Shown: positions 36,736-48,227 of the stretch, one piece after another
Position numbering within the stretch: the stretch's first letter is position 1
Layout: each line of letters starts with the position of its first letter
Assembly: GCA_039111635.1 (NCBI GenBank)
Contig: JBCAQO010000012.1
Span: 1,612,001 to 1,676,000, forward strand
Reading direction: 5' to 3'
Source of the DNA: Heterobasidion occidentale
Taxonomy: Eukaryota; Basidiomycota; Agaricomycetes; Russulales; Bondarzewiaceae
Length of the DNA: 64,000 bases
Notes under the pieces: model-generated
Databases searched by the model: none
What the model was told of the DNA's origin: nothing
What the model saw: the letters and a program-made list of their open reading frames with translations, nothing else
Translations under genes and position numbers: made by a program

Positions 36736-38028
36736 AGCTGGGTGCGATAGAGATGCTTCGAGTATGCCGCTCGCGTTCGACCTGTTTTCGAAACTGGTAA
36801 CACAACTCCAACTCAGCCTGGATTATGAACGAATCTGCCTCGGATGAGATGCTCGTAAGATGTTTGACGCTCGAGAATAAGATCTTCAGCTCCTGGAACA
36901 TGATATGAGTAAAACTGAGGTCGAAGCGAGGACATGTGGGAGGGCCCTGTGATCTGCTGTACGGTATGCGCTTACCTAGCAATGGCTATTATCGGTGATT
37001 ACTGAGAGATCGAAGAAGTTCGAAGCTGCAAGACGCCTCACAGTGCATCGAGGAGCAATCATTCAGACGCCGGAGGACTGTGTCGCGGTTCTGGAAGCGT
37101 TCTGAAGGATCAGGCAGATCACGACGTCCCCAAAAAAAGTCCCCGTTGGCAGCGATTTTACAAGCACGACTTGAGGCAGTTACATGCTTTTCGATTGAAT
37201 CCTGAAGTGGGAAGACCTGGGAGGACGCATGGGCTTGACGCTTACACAAGTGGAGAAGGGATTCGGGCCTATCCGGGGGATGTCGAGCCGGTTCGAACCT
37301 GTTCGAACTGATCACGCTCTCAGATGGGGAGATTGGTCTTGCGCAAGGTACAGCCTGCTACAGCGCGTCTCGTCGTCTTGAACATTGATTATCATGCCTC
37401 GACTTTCCGAGGAGCCTCCACGGCGCTATCGAAACAAGCAAAAATCGCTATCATACACATCCCACCATCCCCGTTCAACAGGTCATCAGGGAGAACGGAT
37501 CGTCATCATTTTCCCCACACCATCTTCTCACCGGCTCCTCCACACTTCTCTCTCGTAAAATGCCGATACCACTTATGATTGACTGCCAAAATGTCTCAAA
37601 TTTCTGCGTGAAGCGCTCTGGACCTAAATATTCTAGGTATTGATGAATTATGGGCAAGTGCTGTGTCCAAACTCGACATCATATCCGGGAATTTCTCTGC
37701 TTAATACAACGAGAATTCGATGAATAGACGCCTAGCGAGTGAGCTTTCGTCATATCAGATGAGTAACGATATACCAATAACATCTCATATGTAACGTACT
37801 GGTCGTCCTGCTCGCACCGTCAACACCGGCAGCCACTAGCAAGGTAGACTTCATTCTAACTTCCTTGCGATCCTTCGATCGGTGAGTGTGTCTGATAGAT
37901 TTGTCTCAATTCCTTGCTGACCTACAACTGATACCCCTGTGCAGACGCGTATGTATTTATGGCGGGAGTTTTTGGCTATCTCTCACTGTTGCCTTGATAA
38001 CAGCATTCTTCGAGACACGAATCAAACG
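36736..38028. promoter_or_regulatory. Shared upstream region of two divergent monooxygenase genes
   Basis: No gene is seen. The 1.3-kb interval separates the start codons of two divergently transcribed FAD monooxygenases and should hold both promoters. No specific site could be assigned. Confidence 0.35.
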
Positions 38029-40718
38029 ATGGGTCCCAATGGAACTATGGTAGAGACAACCGACGTGCTGATTATTGGCGCTGGGCCTGCCGGGCTCATG
38101 TGCGCGAACGCCCTTGGGGGACTGGGTGCTCGGACAATCATCATCGATCGCAGGTCAGAGCTTGTGACTTTTGCATTGTTGACGTTGACTGACGCTGTTT
38201 TATTTATATTAATGCAGAGAACCAGGGGAATTGTATGGGCAGGCTGATGGTATCCAACCTGGTACAGCCGAGATATGGCAGAGCTATGGATTGAGAGAAC
38301 GTCTGATGAAAGAAGGGTGGCCACTCACTGCACTGGTCCGCCCGTTTTTCTAGTATCTTACAATTACAGGCTTCAACTCAATCATCGAAACAATTCTCTT
38401 CTCAGGCAGCGTATATGGCCAACCTCGAGACTGAACACATTGAGGTGGCTCATGAACACTCTCTTCTTCCAAGAATGTCAGCTTACCTGGCTACTATACT
38501 CAGCGACAACCTCTGGTACCCAACATATCAGTAGCTGATGCGCGGTATCCTTACGAGGCAAGAATCAACACATCACCGATCTTCGTCGTCTTGACAATTT
38601 ATATAGGTTATCATTCCCATAGAAGGTATGGAAGGATACTCAAAGACTCGGCAGCGAAATACGGTGTGCACGTCGAACAACCGTACGTCCCCACTGCCTT
38701 GGAGATTGATGAGGCGGAGGATGTGCATGATTTAGTTTCATATCCTGTAAAGGTATGTGTATTATCCACATCATGCTCTAGTGCGTGGAGGACTGGGTTT
38801 CGAGGTGGTGCTGAGCACACGTAGGTCACGTTGGCTCGACCAGAAGGAAAAGGAGAAATAGGGAAGCGAGTCATCCATGCGAAGTATTTAGTAGGCTGTG
38901 ACGGTATGGCACACTGCTGTCGCCTGTCTTCGCTTGTGTTGATCGGCGCTCAGGTGCACGCTCTTGGGTTCGCGAGACCATGGGTATCAAGATGGAGCGT
39001 GATGGTGGTGCGCTTGCTTCCCAAATGTTTTATTCTCTTCGTAATCTTTGGATTCGTGTCAATCCCAGAGGATCGTCCCATCAACTGGGGCGTCCTGGAT
39101 TTTACGCCGACGGGCACGTTCCCCGACACGCGCATCAAGTGTGTTATCACGTCTCCGGTGTGCGGAATGATTGGGGTTGAGTGCTCCTCTATTCACACAC
39201 ACAGTCAAGCTGATTCCTGAGACTGGCGACAATAGCTGATTCCCAAGCCAGGTGGAATCGCGCGTCTCTACGTTCCACTTGAACCTGAGCACTGGGAAAA
39301 GCGGAAGTTCACGCGCGAGGAGCTTGTCACTTCGGTACAGAACACGGTGAACAAAGTATGCACCCCCACCTCGGCACCCTCTCTGGTGCTGGGATTCACA
39401 TCTTCATGCGCAACAGGTCTTCAAACCGTATGAAATGAATATCACGAATTGTACTTGGGCGAGCACGTACAAGGGTGCGGTTCGAGCTCAGTAGGTTGAG
39501 TGTAAGCTGACCTCGTCCACCACAGTTGTCCGACAGGTCGCATCTTCCTACTCTGTCCAAAATCGAGTTTTTATCACTGGTGATGCTTGTAAGTCTCGTC
39601 TCTACTACGTTCTTGAATTGTCTTCGATTATCATGACTATGCCTTGAACGTTCAGGCCACACGCACTCTCCCAAAGCCGGCCAGGGTGCGAATGCATCCA
39701 TGCGCGATACACACAATCTCGGTACGTTTCATCGTCCAAGCTTCCCGAGTATGCACTCACAAGCGCCTCGGTTGAATCCTGAAGCGTGGAAGATTGCATA
39801 TGTCCTTCGCGGCTGGGCCAAGCCCTCTTTACTCTCGACGTATGATACCGAGCGACGGGCCTACGCACGTGAACTCATCGCTCTTGATCGGCACGTTGCG
39901 AAGGCCTTCGAGTTGGGGGGAGCGAGGGCAAGTACAAGCGGTAGGCATCAGTGTTGACTCCATAACATCGTGTAGCGGTCTTGACGATGCGGGAATATAG
40001 GATATGGGAAGACAAGAACAGGTTCCTTAGGTGCGCCAATGTTCGTCTCTTCTGTACCTAGATCTAACTCCGTATGAAACAGCGGTATCGGGATCCTTTA
40101 TCATTCTCCTTTGACCCCGGTCGAAGAACCCTCTCCCCTTGCACCGGGATTAATCCCTGGAGAGCGCCTACCACCTTCGCCCGTCCTCAGACTTAATGAT
40201 TGGCATCCGCTGAACGCACAGGATCTCATCATCTCTGACGGTTCTTTCAAATTGCTTGTATTTCCTGGCACCCTGAGCGCTGCGCAAAACCCCGAGGGAC
40301 TGGCGACCTTTGCCGAGAAGGTCCTCAGCGGAATCGTCGATGTGAAAGGTACCGTGACAGGGGATGGTCAGAGGGAGAGAGCGTTGTTGCGATTGTATGT
40401 TGTTCTCGCGGGATCCAAAGAAGGATTGCACTGGACAGACGTCCCAGATATCGTTCGCGACGCCGAACTGTATGTCTGCACCTCCTTCATTTTTCGACTG
40501 TGGTCTGATCTCACATTTCTAGCGTACATGTGGAGGATTCTGTCGTTCCCGTGGACCTCGAAATTACTGACGTTGGAAAGAAGACATACACGCAGTACGG
40601 GATTGACCCTGCTGTCGGGGCAGCAGTGTTGATTAGACCAGACGCGCATGTCTCTCTAGTCACATCCGTGGACACATATGGAGCCAAAATGGTGGAGGCA
40701 TTCTTGAGATCTCTGTGA
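38029..40718 (+). CDS. FAD-dependent phenol hydroxylase-family monooxygenase
   Basis: N-terminal FAD site TTDVLIIGAGPAGLMCANAL, then IIIDRREPGELYGQADGIQP and IWQSYGLRERLMKEG. After a problematic stretch (38330-38640) the frame is clear: [98 protein letters not shown] (second FAD motif with the GD pair) and WKIAYVLRGWAKPSLLSTYD. The C-terminal thioredoxin-like domain follows (PLAPGLIPGERLPPSPVLRL to VTSVDTYGAKMVEAFLRSL), with TGA at 40716-40718. Between RLMKEG and ILKDSA, segments VPNISVADARYPYE and RILKDSA lie in frames I could not join with clean GT-AG introns, so a frameshift or unusual (GC-AG) intron is possible. Role: oxidation of phenolics, substrate unknown. Confidence 0.72.
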
Positions 40719-41436
40719 ATTTGTGGATGGACATTGACAAGATACGTTCTTGTGGTTTGATGCAGCCGAAGAGAATCAAGGCGCTTGTTGCAGGCAAATC
40801 ATCTTTGTCAGGAAAGGTAGTCATCTCTGCTGCATGTCGACGAGTCCTGCATTCATCTGCATAGTTGTTGCCATTCATTTTCTAACTCATCTTTTGCTTC
40901 TCTCCATCACGTGCTTCGACTCCACTAAAAATATCATGCGTGCCTGTCGGCTCCTCAACGCCCTTAATAGAAGATTTCAGCTAACTAGACAACTTATAGT
41001 TGCAATGTTCAGAGCTTATGTGAAGGCCGAGCAGCGCATCGGTACTTTCCCCAACGTGGCTGGGACGCTGGAATTGCCTTATATGGGCACTTTCCAGCGG
41101 TTTCAGCGTACAAGGGCCAAGCTTTCCTGTAGATTCACTTTTTGATCCAGACAGCATTTTTCTTTGTGATTCCAGTGTCTCCAGATGCTCCAGATGACCA
41201 GAGCTCAAGCTTTTTAATTCTCGGACATGATTTATAAGCAATAAGGTCCAAAAGCGATTCTTCTGAGAACTTTACAAAACATACATTTGTTGTATAGCAA
41301 GAAACATGGCAGAAACAAATTTGATGAGAAAATCGGTAGCACAAGAAAGAGAACAAAAACAAAGCAATGTCTGTGTCCATTCAGAAACGAGGGATGCGGG
41401 ATGCAGTTCATGATGTGCGCGGAATGATTGACAATA
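40719..41436. other. Intergenic, no gene seen
   Basis: Short frames only. It lies between the 3' ends of two convergent genes. Confidence 0.35.
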
Positions 41437-44176
41437 CTAGACTGCAAAAAAACCTGTCAGCTCAGTGAAAGTAGACAAAGACGTAAACACCTTACCTTTG
41501 CTTTCATCGGAGAAATGAACCAAGGTATCTTCTCTACTTGAATCATCTGCTACTGGGCTGCTCAGAATGTAAAGCATGCGACGGGTTGCAGAGCTCAGAC
41601 CCATTGGTATGGGAATGGGGTTGTCGACGAGCTCATCTCTCCCACAATGCTTCAGCAATGATTTCCACCGCTGTTTGCTCATATGGATGATATTTGACAT
41701 GTAGTCGTTGACGGCTTGACCACACGGACTATTGCGACAAAATTTCCCGTTGTCTTTGTAGGAACCACTTAACCAGGAACCAAACAAACACTCGGTCTGT
41801 AAGATACAGTGAGTGAACAGGTCGACAAGCGAGAGCAAAGAAACTTACTACAGTAATAACTAATGCGAGAGCACTAGCTGGGGGACCATAATTGATAAGG
41901 GTTCCCTTGGTGCTACAGAGAAAGGTGCTCAATGTTTCAATAACAAAAGGTGATTCAAAAATTCCCTTAGGCGGCTGGCGCAGGCATCAGTCACAAAATC
42001 TCCCAATGCCATTAGGTGCTTACTTGGTATGCTAAAGACGACGCGTCAATTCCCTGGCTGGCTGGAACCTGCCATAGCGCAGGGCCATGCGGTGTCAGCA
42101 CCCATTTGGCATAGCCGCTGATAGCCTGGATATTTAGCACAACTTCCGTGTTATCATTTGTAGATATTTCATCGTGGTTTAGGCAGAACTATAGGCCGGA
42201 ATGGAAAAATCCACCGATCACCTTGGTCACATGCTTGGCAATTGCGCTACATTTGTTGTTCAAACGATCCCGGGCCTTATTGTATGGATTAGTACTGATC
42301 TACACTAAGAATCAAGGTGGCAAGTGCTTACTGTCTTGCAGATAATATCCCCCCACTTGATCTTGTAGTTGTTATCAGGGCAGCACATGTCTAAGATTCG
42401 TTGCAGTTCTTTGATGGCTTCAACAGTGTTCAAGGGCGAGAGAACATTTCAGGAAGAGCACGAGCTACCCATGTATGCGTAGAGAGCCGGCAGGAAGAGA
42501 GTTTTCCACCCATAATGCAGAAACTGTGGTAGCTTGGCCTCTCGCAGAGATAGCTCAGCTGTTGAAAGAGCACAATTCTTCCCTTGCGTTGGCTGAGACA
42601 TGAGAGCAGGAAAGCGTGAGAGATGTGCTGTGTTCAAAGCCAAGGGGGTCGAGGTTTGCGAGTGCTGGACAAGCCTGGTGAGCCTTGCTGGTGTGGGCGT
42701 GGAAACTCGCACAGGTGTGGATGATTGTGTCACCTGACTGCCTCCTGACTGATGATTAAGGCTATGCCTTTGACTTGGCTTAGAATGTGATGGATGGGGG
42801 AGGTTATTGGTCTCAGAATCGGAGTTATGCTTGCTATCGATGCCAATTAACTGGTAGGCAAGAAAAGTGAATAAATGCACTACACAAAGAGAATTGTTAC
42901 ACACCTCATTTATTCTATTGCCCACTCTCTGTTCCCGATCAAAATCAGGGATAACGGATGCTGCATTGTTGTCGCTTAATCTGCCCGGTGCATGCTTGGT
43001 TAGAACAACTGCCGTTTCTTGCAGAGGGGACTACGGTATGCCTTGCCCTTTAGCGAGTCCTTGAAGGTATCTTGGAGACAGACCTGTTGGAAGATCTGTA
43101 CGAAGCTTTTGTCTGTCCAATCTATAAGCAAGACAAACATGAGGCATGCAGAGTAGAGCAGAAGATGTGCGCAGACTGTACTGTACATAGTTGTGCGTGA
43201 GAACGTAATCATATGAGCAAATACCTTTTTGGCGGATCAGTCTGCCTTCCCTTCTTTGACTGTGCCCTTGCTTCATGAATCACATTGACAGCTGCTCGAG
43301 TTTTCCCTCGAGCAGGTTTTTTGCTGCGCTATAAAGAAAATGTAAGCAATCTCATCTCCAGTTGATGTGTCTCTCACTTTCTTTCCCTTAGCCTGCGAGA
43401 AAGGTTTGACGTCAACATTAATAGCGGTGCCTATCGTCGTAGCCACAGCCACCTCTTTGTCACTAGCCAAAGTGGAGTTCCTTCCCTGCATATATCATCC
43501 AATCCCTTGTGAGTCTTGTTCACGTTTTGCCTAATTGATCACTGACCTGAAGTGTTTCCATCCTGATAACCTCAAGACTCATCATGGTGTTGTCTTCTTC
43601 TTCCCAATCCAACGTATCCTGATCCTCTTCCATCTCTGCCAACATCTGCAACTTCTCCTTAGCCAGCTCCTTAATTCTTTTTTGCAATAGTTCCACCTTG
43701 GCCTTGATGCGTGTGACCTCAGCAGAGGTTTTCTTTCCACGCGGCATATCTGGCGCACCTGGTGTCTGCACACGGTTAGTGCGTTTAGAGAGAGGCGATC
43801 TTGGTATGATTCTCTTTCTTCCATTCACAACAATATTGACTTGCGTGTGATTTCCTCCATCGACGGCTAAGATATCTGTGAGTTGTCATCTTAGATAGCT
43901 GAGCGGCTACTTACCTTCATTATTTTTCTTTGTTCTCTTCTTTGGTTCCTCACCACCTGCTAAGCTAGTGGCCACCGTGGTGCTCAAATACGGAGCGTGC
44001 TGCTGTTTCGAGTGGCTCGTTGAAGCTGAACACACTCTGAGGTGAGTTTTTTTTTCCAAAGCCGAGTGCAACTTACCGTTCATGTTCTGACCTACGCTTT
44101 GCTTGTTTTCCAGTCTAGATGTTGGTCTAGTGATAGCGACATTGTTGATGTTGCTCCCTTCTGTCATTGGTGTCAA
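41437..44176 (-). CDS. Lineage-specific AT-rich gene of unknown function
   Basis: Multi-exon minus-strand gene; boundaries are approximate. Segments in order: MTPMTEGSNINNVAITRPTS from 44176; TTVATSLAGGEEPKKRTKK; a coiled-coil segment (VTRIKAKVELLQKRIKELAK with downstream acidic EEDQDTLDWEEEDN) at 43828-43560; and NSTLASDKEVAVATTIGTAI. A Ser/Thr/Pro-rich linker follows, then LREAKLPQFLHYGWKTLFLP, LNTVEAIKELQRILDMCCPD, ALALVITV joined to ECLFGSWLSGSYKDNGKF, and a tail (MSKQRWKSLLKHCGRDELVD) ending about 41437. The second half resembles large Agaricomycete families with many diverged copies, perhaps DUF6532-like (from memory, unverified). Such families often sit near transposons. I cannot assign a function. 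Confidence 0.5.
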
Positions 44177-44222
44177 TCAAGTGCTTGTAGCCTCTGCTCT
44201 AAACCACTAAGCCACAAGGTCT
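44156..44222 (-). other. tRNA-like 5' segment with A-box match
   Basis: The minus strand reads gaccttgtggcttagtggtt then tagagcagaggc. TGGCTTAGTGG matches the pol III A-box and D-arm pattern of eukaryotic tRNAs. No good B-box (GGTTCGAATCC-like) follows at the right spacing and no full cloverleaf folds by eye. It could be a tRNA fragment or the head of a tRNA-derived SINE. Confidence 0.25.
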
Positions 44223-44627
44223 AAGTTAGTTACTTAGTAACTTAGATATGATGATATAAATAAGGCAATCTCAACATTTCTGATTTTCTTATACATTCAT
44301 CTTTCATCTATTTTATATATAAAAGGATCAAGAGATACCTCAAAAATCAGGGCTTTCAATATTTGAATTTAGGCACCAAGTAATGATATAGTAAACTAAT
44401 ATAAAATAAATAATACACTAAACATAAAATTACAGCACTCGTATAATTTGGATTTGGGATGTGTAAAATTGTAATTGGGTTGTAGAATTCAATGGGACTG
44501 TAGGAGTATAGACAATGTCACCTTACTTGCAGATTTAATTATAAAGTTGATTATAGATAATTAGGATAATTAGCTTAGATTAGCATTTTGCATAATTAGA
44601 TCTAATTAAGAAAGGAGGGTTTTCTAG
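44223..44627. other. Very AT-rich spacer
   Basis: A stretch of roughly three-quarters A+T without coding signs (taagttagttacttagtaac, ataaaataaataatacac). It borders the retrotransposon insertion neighbourhood. Confidence 0.5.
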
Positions 44628-45004
44628 ATGTGGATAGACATCAAAAAGAATCTGGGGACAGATTATTTGTTGGTATTTACATCTGCATTTTCATCTGAGG
44701 GGTGGAAGGACATTCACAAGTCCCTCTATAGCATTATCAACAAAAACAGGCCAGGAGTCCTTGGGATTCACTGCCTGCTGTTGCTGTTGCCTAAACAGAT
44801 CCCAGGTGCGTGGTCCTGTGCATGTGCCGTGTTGACATGTTCTTTGACGCCCAGACAGACAAGATCAAACAAGACATGCATTCGTCTGAGATCGTCGGCA
44901 TACATAGCATGTTGAAGATGTTGACCAATCCCAAAGAACATGGTATGATTTTGACATGTCTCAGGACCCTGAGAGGCTTCGATGTCAAACCGGTCAAACA
45001 GTAG
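44628..45004 (+). CDS. Short gene fragment beside the retrotransposon
   Basis: MWIDIKKNLGTDYLLVFTSA to about 44800, then in another frame DMFFDAQTDKIKQDMHSSEI to FDVKPVKQ and a stop at 45002-45004. The protein-like composition matches the neighbouring AT-rich gene rather than random sequence. A short intron near 44800-44825 might join the parts. No function is recognised. It ends 16 bases before the element's LTR. Confidence 0.3.
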
Positions 45005-45015
45005 TAGATTATGGC

Positions 45016-45020
45016 CTCTG
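45016..45020. repeat. Target-site duplication, left (CTCTG)
   Basis: The five bases CTCTG directly before the left LTR are repeated at 55791-55795 directly after the right LTR. This shows insertion by an integrase and that both ends belong to one element. Confidence 0.9.
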
Positions 45021-45620
45021 TGTTATGAACTGCTCGTTCGATAACCCAAGAGTAACAGGCTCTTCCCTAGGTCGCACAACGGGCTGAGTGATGGACGAAG
45101 TCTCGACTGTATCAGACAATGATACAGGAAGGAATAATGATTCAATTACACAGTAGGAAGACTGTGTAGGAACGAGGGTGTTCGTGTAGGAAGACACGAA
45201 TTAACGAGGAGAATAGACTGAAGATCCTCAGCCTATTCTATGGGCCTTATATACTGTATAGGGTCTAGGGTAAGAGTCCGTGCTTCTCCGGGTACCCATC
45301 CCAGGAGAGCTGTGGTCGCCTTTCTCAGCCGGCGCCTACTCTTGTACTTCTCCAGTCGCACCTATCCATCCTGGTGCGACGAGGTGCTTACCCATAGCCC
45401 TAAGCCCATGGCATGTGAATGCCTGTCTTATCAATCCGCTGCATCATTGACCCTTCCCATATATCCTCTACCGATGTCTTGAAGAACCATCGGTTCAGTC
45501 GGACCATAAGGACATGCCAAATACCTTGGTGTACGCTCCGTAGTGGAGCCGCCTAGCATGTGATGCTTGATCCATCGGATAGACCAGCCCCGACGGGCTC
45601 CGATCGGTCAAGTCATAACA
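45021..45620 (-). repeat. LTR, left copy (3' LTR of the element), 600 bp
   Basis: Begins TGTTATGAACTG and ends AAGTCATAACA. It is downstream of the genes in element orientation. Differences from the right LTR are four substitutions and two indels (3 and 1 bases). Confidence 0.95.
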
Positions 45621-45631
45621 TTACCCCCTTT
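45621..45631 (-). other. Polypurine tract
   Basis: The minus strand reads AAAGGGGGTAA directly before the TGTTATGA of the 3' LTR. This is the expected position and composition of the plus-strand primer for reverse transcription. Confidence 0.75.
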
Positions 45632-46450
45632 CTAGGTCCCAACTCCTGAGGGGACTACTCGCCTCCGCGAGCCTCATCATCTTTCCATCAGCAATTTGTT
45701 TCTTGACCCATAAGACCAGATGCGACTTCTGGTATGACTTCGTTTTCTGGGGCGAAGACCGACCTATGTCGTTTACAATGCCTAGGAGTTTTCCATCTCC
45801 GTTGACTTCGTTTGATACGGATATCAGCAGTATCAGCCACAATACTGCTTCTTCTCCCGATGTTTTCCCTCATCGGTACGTTTTGATGCGAGGCAGCTCC
45901 TTGAGTCAAAAGGCAACCCCTCAAAGCAGGACTCCCTGCTTGTGTTTGTTAAACCAGTGCCAGCTCTGGCTGTGTCAAAGAAAGTGCTGATGTGAATGAT
46001 TTATGGATGAGTTAGAAACTCGTCTGTGGATGGGTGTGTGTCGTTCTTCTTCCAAAATGCCGAAGGCCATGCTTCAGTGTTTCCAGGATAGATCTTCATC
46101 TCCGTGATCTCCGGTATCGAGGGGGACTCCAGGTGTGTGGGTTGATCGCTTTACTAAGGCTTAGGCCCACCAACCTATCAAGAATAGACAGTTCTTGACT
46201 TGTTTGAGTCCGGCAAGACCCCTTTGAAGATCCCTAACTCTGTCAGCCCCATACGGTGGCCCGTCCTGGTTAGAGATTGGTGTTCGTCCAGAGTTTGTTT
46301 GTCACATGGGAGCGAGCATGTAGCCGCGCTCCGCGTATTGAACATGAGGTAAGGATTTTGAAGAATAGACTTTGAACCCCATAGTTTCTTGAGTAAACCA
46401 TGGTATCCACCTTGACGGTAATTATTTGGGGTCAGCGTAAGGTATGTCCT

Positions 46451-48027
46451 GGTAGTTTAACGTCGTGCCGGACGTCCGTAGTTTTTCGTCTTTGCGGACG
46501 TCCTCTAGTTTATCCTTAAGTCTTCGCGGACTGAGGCTAGTTTATGCATAAGTCGTTGCGGACTGCCCTGCTAGTTTACGCCAAGGTCGTTGCGGACCTA
46601 TCCATCTTCCGATGTAGGAGTACCTGTAAACAAGACGGAAGACCTTTTCTGCGCGCCGGAACATTCATCGGTGATGCGCATAGAGCCCTAGACCAAGTAC
46701 AGCCATCTTGACAAGATTCCCATCCTAGGAAAGATGGTGACGGTTTATACTATATCAAACCGGATAACTTATGGAGTGGTGTTCAAATAGACTTGTAAGG
46801 CGAAGCCTATATTTTGACACAACTCATAACCCTATCGCCTGGCTTGAACCTCCCGAGCCTCGATAGATTTAATCCTCCGGGGTGAGGGTAGTTTAAGGTC
46901 ATTTCGGACTAGTTGGTGGCTAAGGTCGTAGCCATCAACCACATCTCCTATGCATGAAGGAGCAAATAGTTTATCGTCATTGCGGACTAGATCAACATCG
47001 TGGCTTCAACAACGATGTCAATCGACATCTCCTATGCTGAAGGGAGCGGTAGTTTAACGTCTTCGCGGACGTTGGCCCTGTAAGGAAAGGGACAACCCCA
47101 GTTTACCGTCATGGAGGACGACCTAAACCTGAGGCACGATCCCAGTTGCCTCTTGACTGGCCCTTGAAGCGGAATCCTTGCTTCGGACTTCAAGGGTAGA
47201 ATGGGCGCACCATGGAGTAGTCGTGGTCCTGACGGATAGCTGACAACCCACTCCATGTCCCCAAACCCCTCGCACGGAATTGAACCGTGTCGACCCCATC
47301 TTCTTTTACTGTAAGGCATATGGAATATGGAAGCGCCTTGACCTAGTCGGCAGGGTTCCGCAATGGTGGAGGTCCTCCTTCCACCATCTACCAGAATGCA
47401 ACCACGCTCCGATGGTCCTTGGTAGTTTTAACGTCGTTACGGACGATAACTAGTTTATAGTCATTGCGGACCAAGCCTTTCGTAGTTTTACATCGTTGCG
47501 GATGTAATTTGAAGAAGACGCCGACCTTGGCCTATATTCGCTGGCAGGGGACCAGAAACCCTCCAGTGATACGCTTGATGGCGAGGGGAACTACTTCTCC
47601 CATCAGTGCCCTCTTTGGTTTCGCAGTTGGCATCTGCGCCAATGGCATTCTTCTTTTCCTTTGAAGTATTGATCCCTATGGGCCTATATTCGCTGGCAGG
47701 GGAAGACCGTCCCTCCAGTGATACGCTTGATGGCGAGGGGAACTACTTCTCCCATCAGTGCCCTCTTTGGTTTTGCAGTTGGCATCTGCGCCCATGTCGA
47801 TCCAGTACTTCCTTTAAAAGGACCTCCTAATGTGGAAAGGGTCCTGTAAAACTGGGGATCCAAGCGGGACACCCGATTCGCCTGTCAGAATACCTCTTGA
47901 CAGTGAGAGTGTTAACATCGCTCCGTCTTGTCTTGGGGAGCTTGAAAGAAAGAAACATCAGTAGCCAGGAGTCTCGACACCTCCTGCCTTCTTATCTTTT
48001 CGCAGTTTAACGTCATGCAGGACGTTA
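46451..48027 (-). repeat. Array of at least 13 TAGTTTA-led hairpins with co-varying stems
   Basis: Each unit reads TAGTTT(A/T), a few bases, then a stem arm ending GTC or ATC, a six-base loop (mostly N-T-T-G-C-G) and the matching arm starting GAC or GAT. Stems: ACGTC/GACGT 46460-46475; CGTC/GACG 46487-46500; AGTC/GACT 46519-46532 and 46551-46564; AGGTC/GACCT 46584-46599; GTC/GAC with a G-T pair 46897-46910; GTC/GAC 46976-46987. Further stems: AACGTC/GACGTT 47056-47073; CGTC/GACG 47107-47120 and 47432-47445; GTC/GAC 47460-47471; TTACATC/GATGTAA 47488-47507; TAACGTC/GACGTTA 48008-48027. Other hairpins lie between them: an 11-bp stem with a six-base loop (46912-46939), ACATCGT/ACGATGT (46995-47018), CCCTTGAAG/CTTCAAGGG (47161-47196) and ATGGTGGA/TCCACCAT (47363-47387). 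Function unknown. Confidence 0.85.
47529..47791. repeat. Tandem-like direct repeat of about 112 bp
   Basis: 47529-47640 and 47681-47791 both run from ggcctatattcgctggcagg to ggcatctgcgcc with few differences (a changed stretch after the first 22 bases, and tcg/ttg near the end). The copies are separated by 40 bases. Confidence 0.85.
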
Positions 48028-48227
48028 CTTCGGTGTCCTGTGCGTGAAACCGGTACCTGTGGTGCGGAGGGTCCTTTCCTCTCCGTCACCTTTCTGAGAC
48101 AAGGGGTTCCTCTACTCCCTTGTCTAATATCCTCCGCCGATGTCCCCGAAATCTCCGTATCCCTCGTCGGGTCGGTAATATGGGTCGGCGTCGTCGTAAT
48201 TCCCATTGTCGACCTCATTTCATGCGT

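Noticed and set aside
46451..48027. CRISPR-like array
   Set aside because: Units are palindromic and spaced irregularly (about 30-500 bases), variable in stem sequence, inside a eukaryotic retrotransposon; no cas genes.
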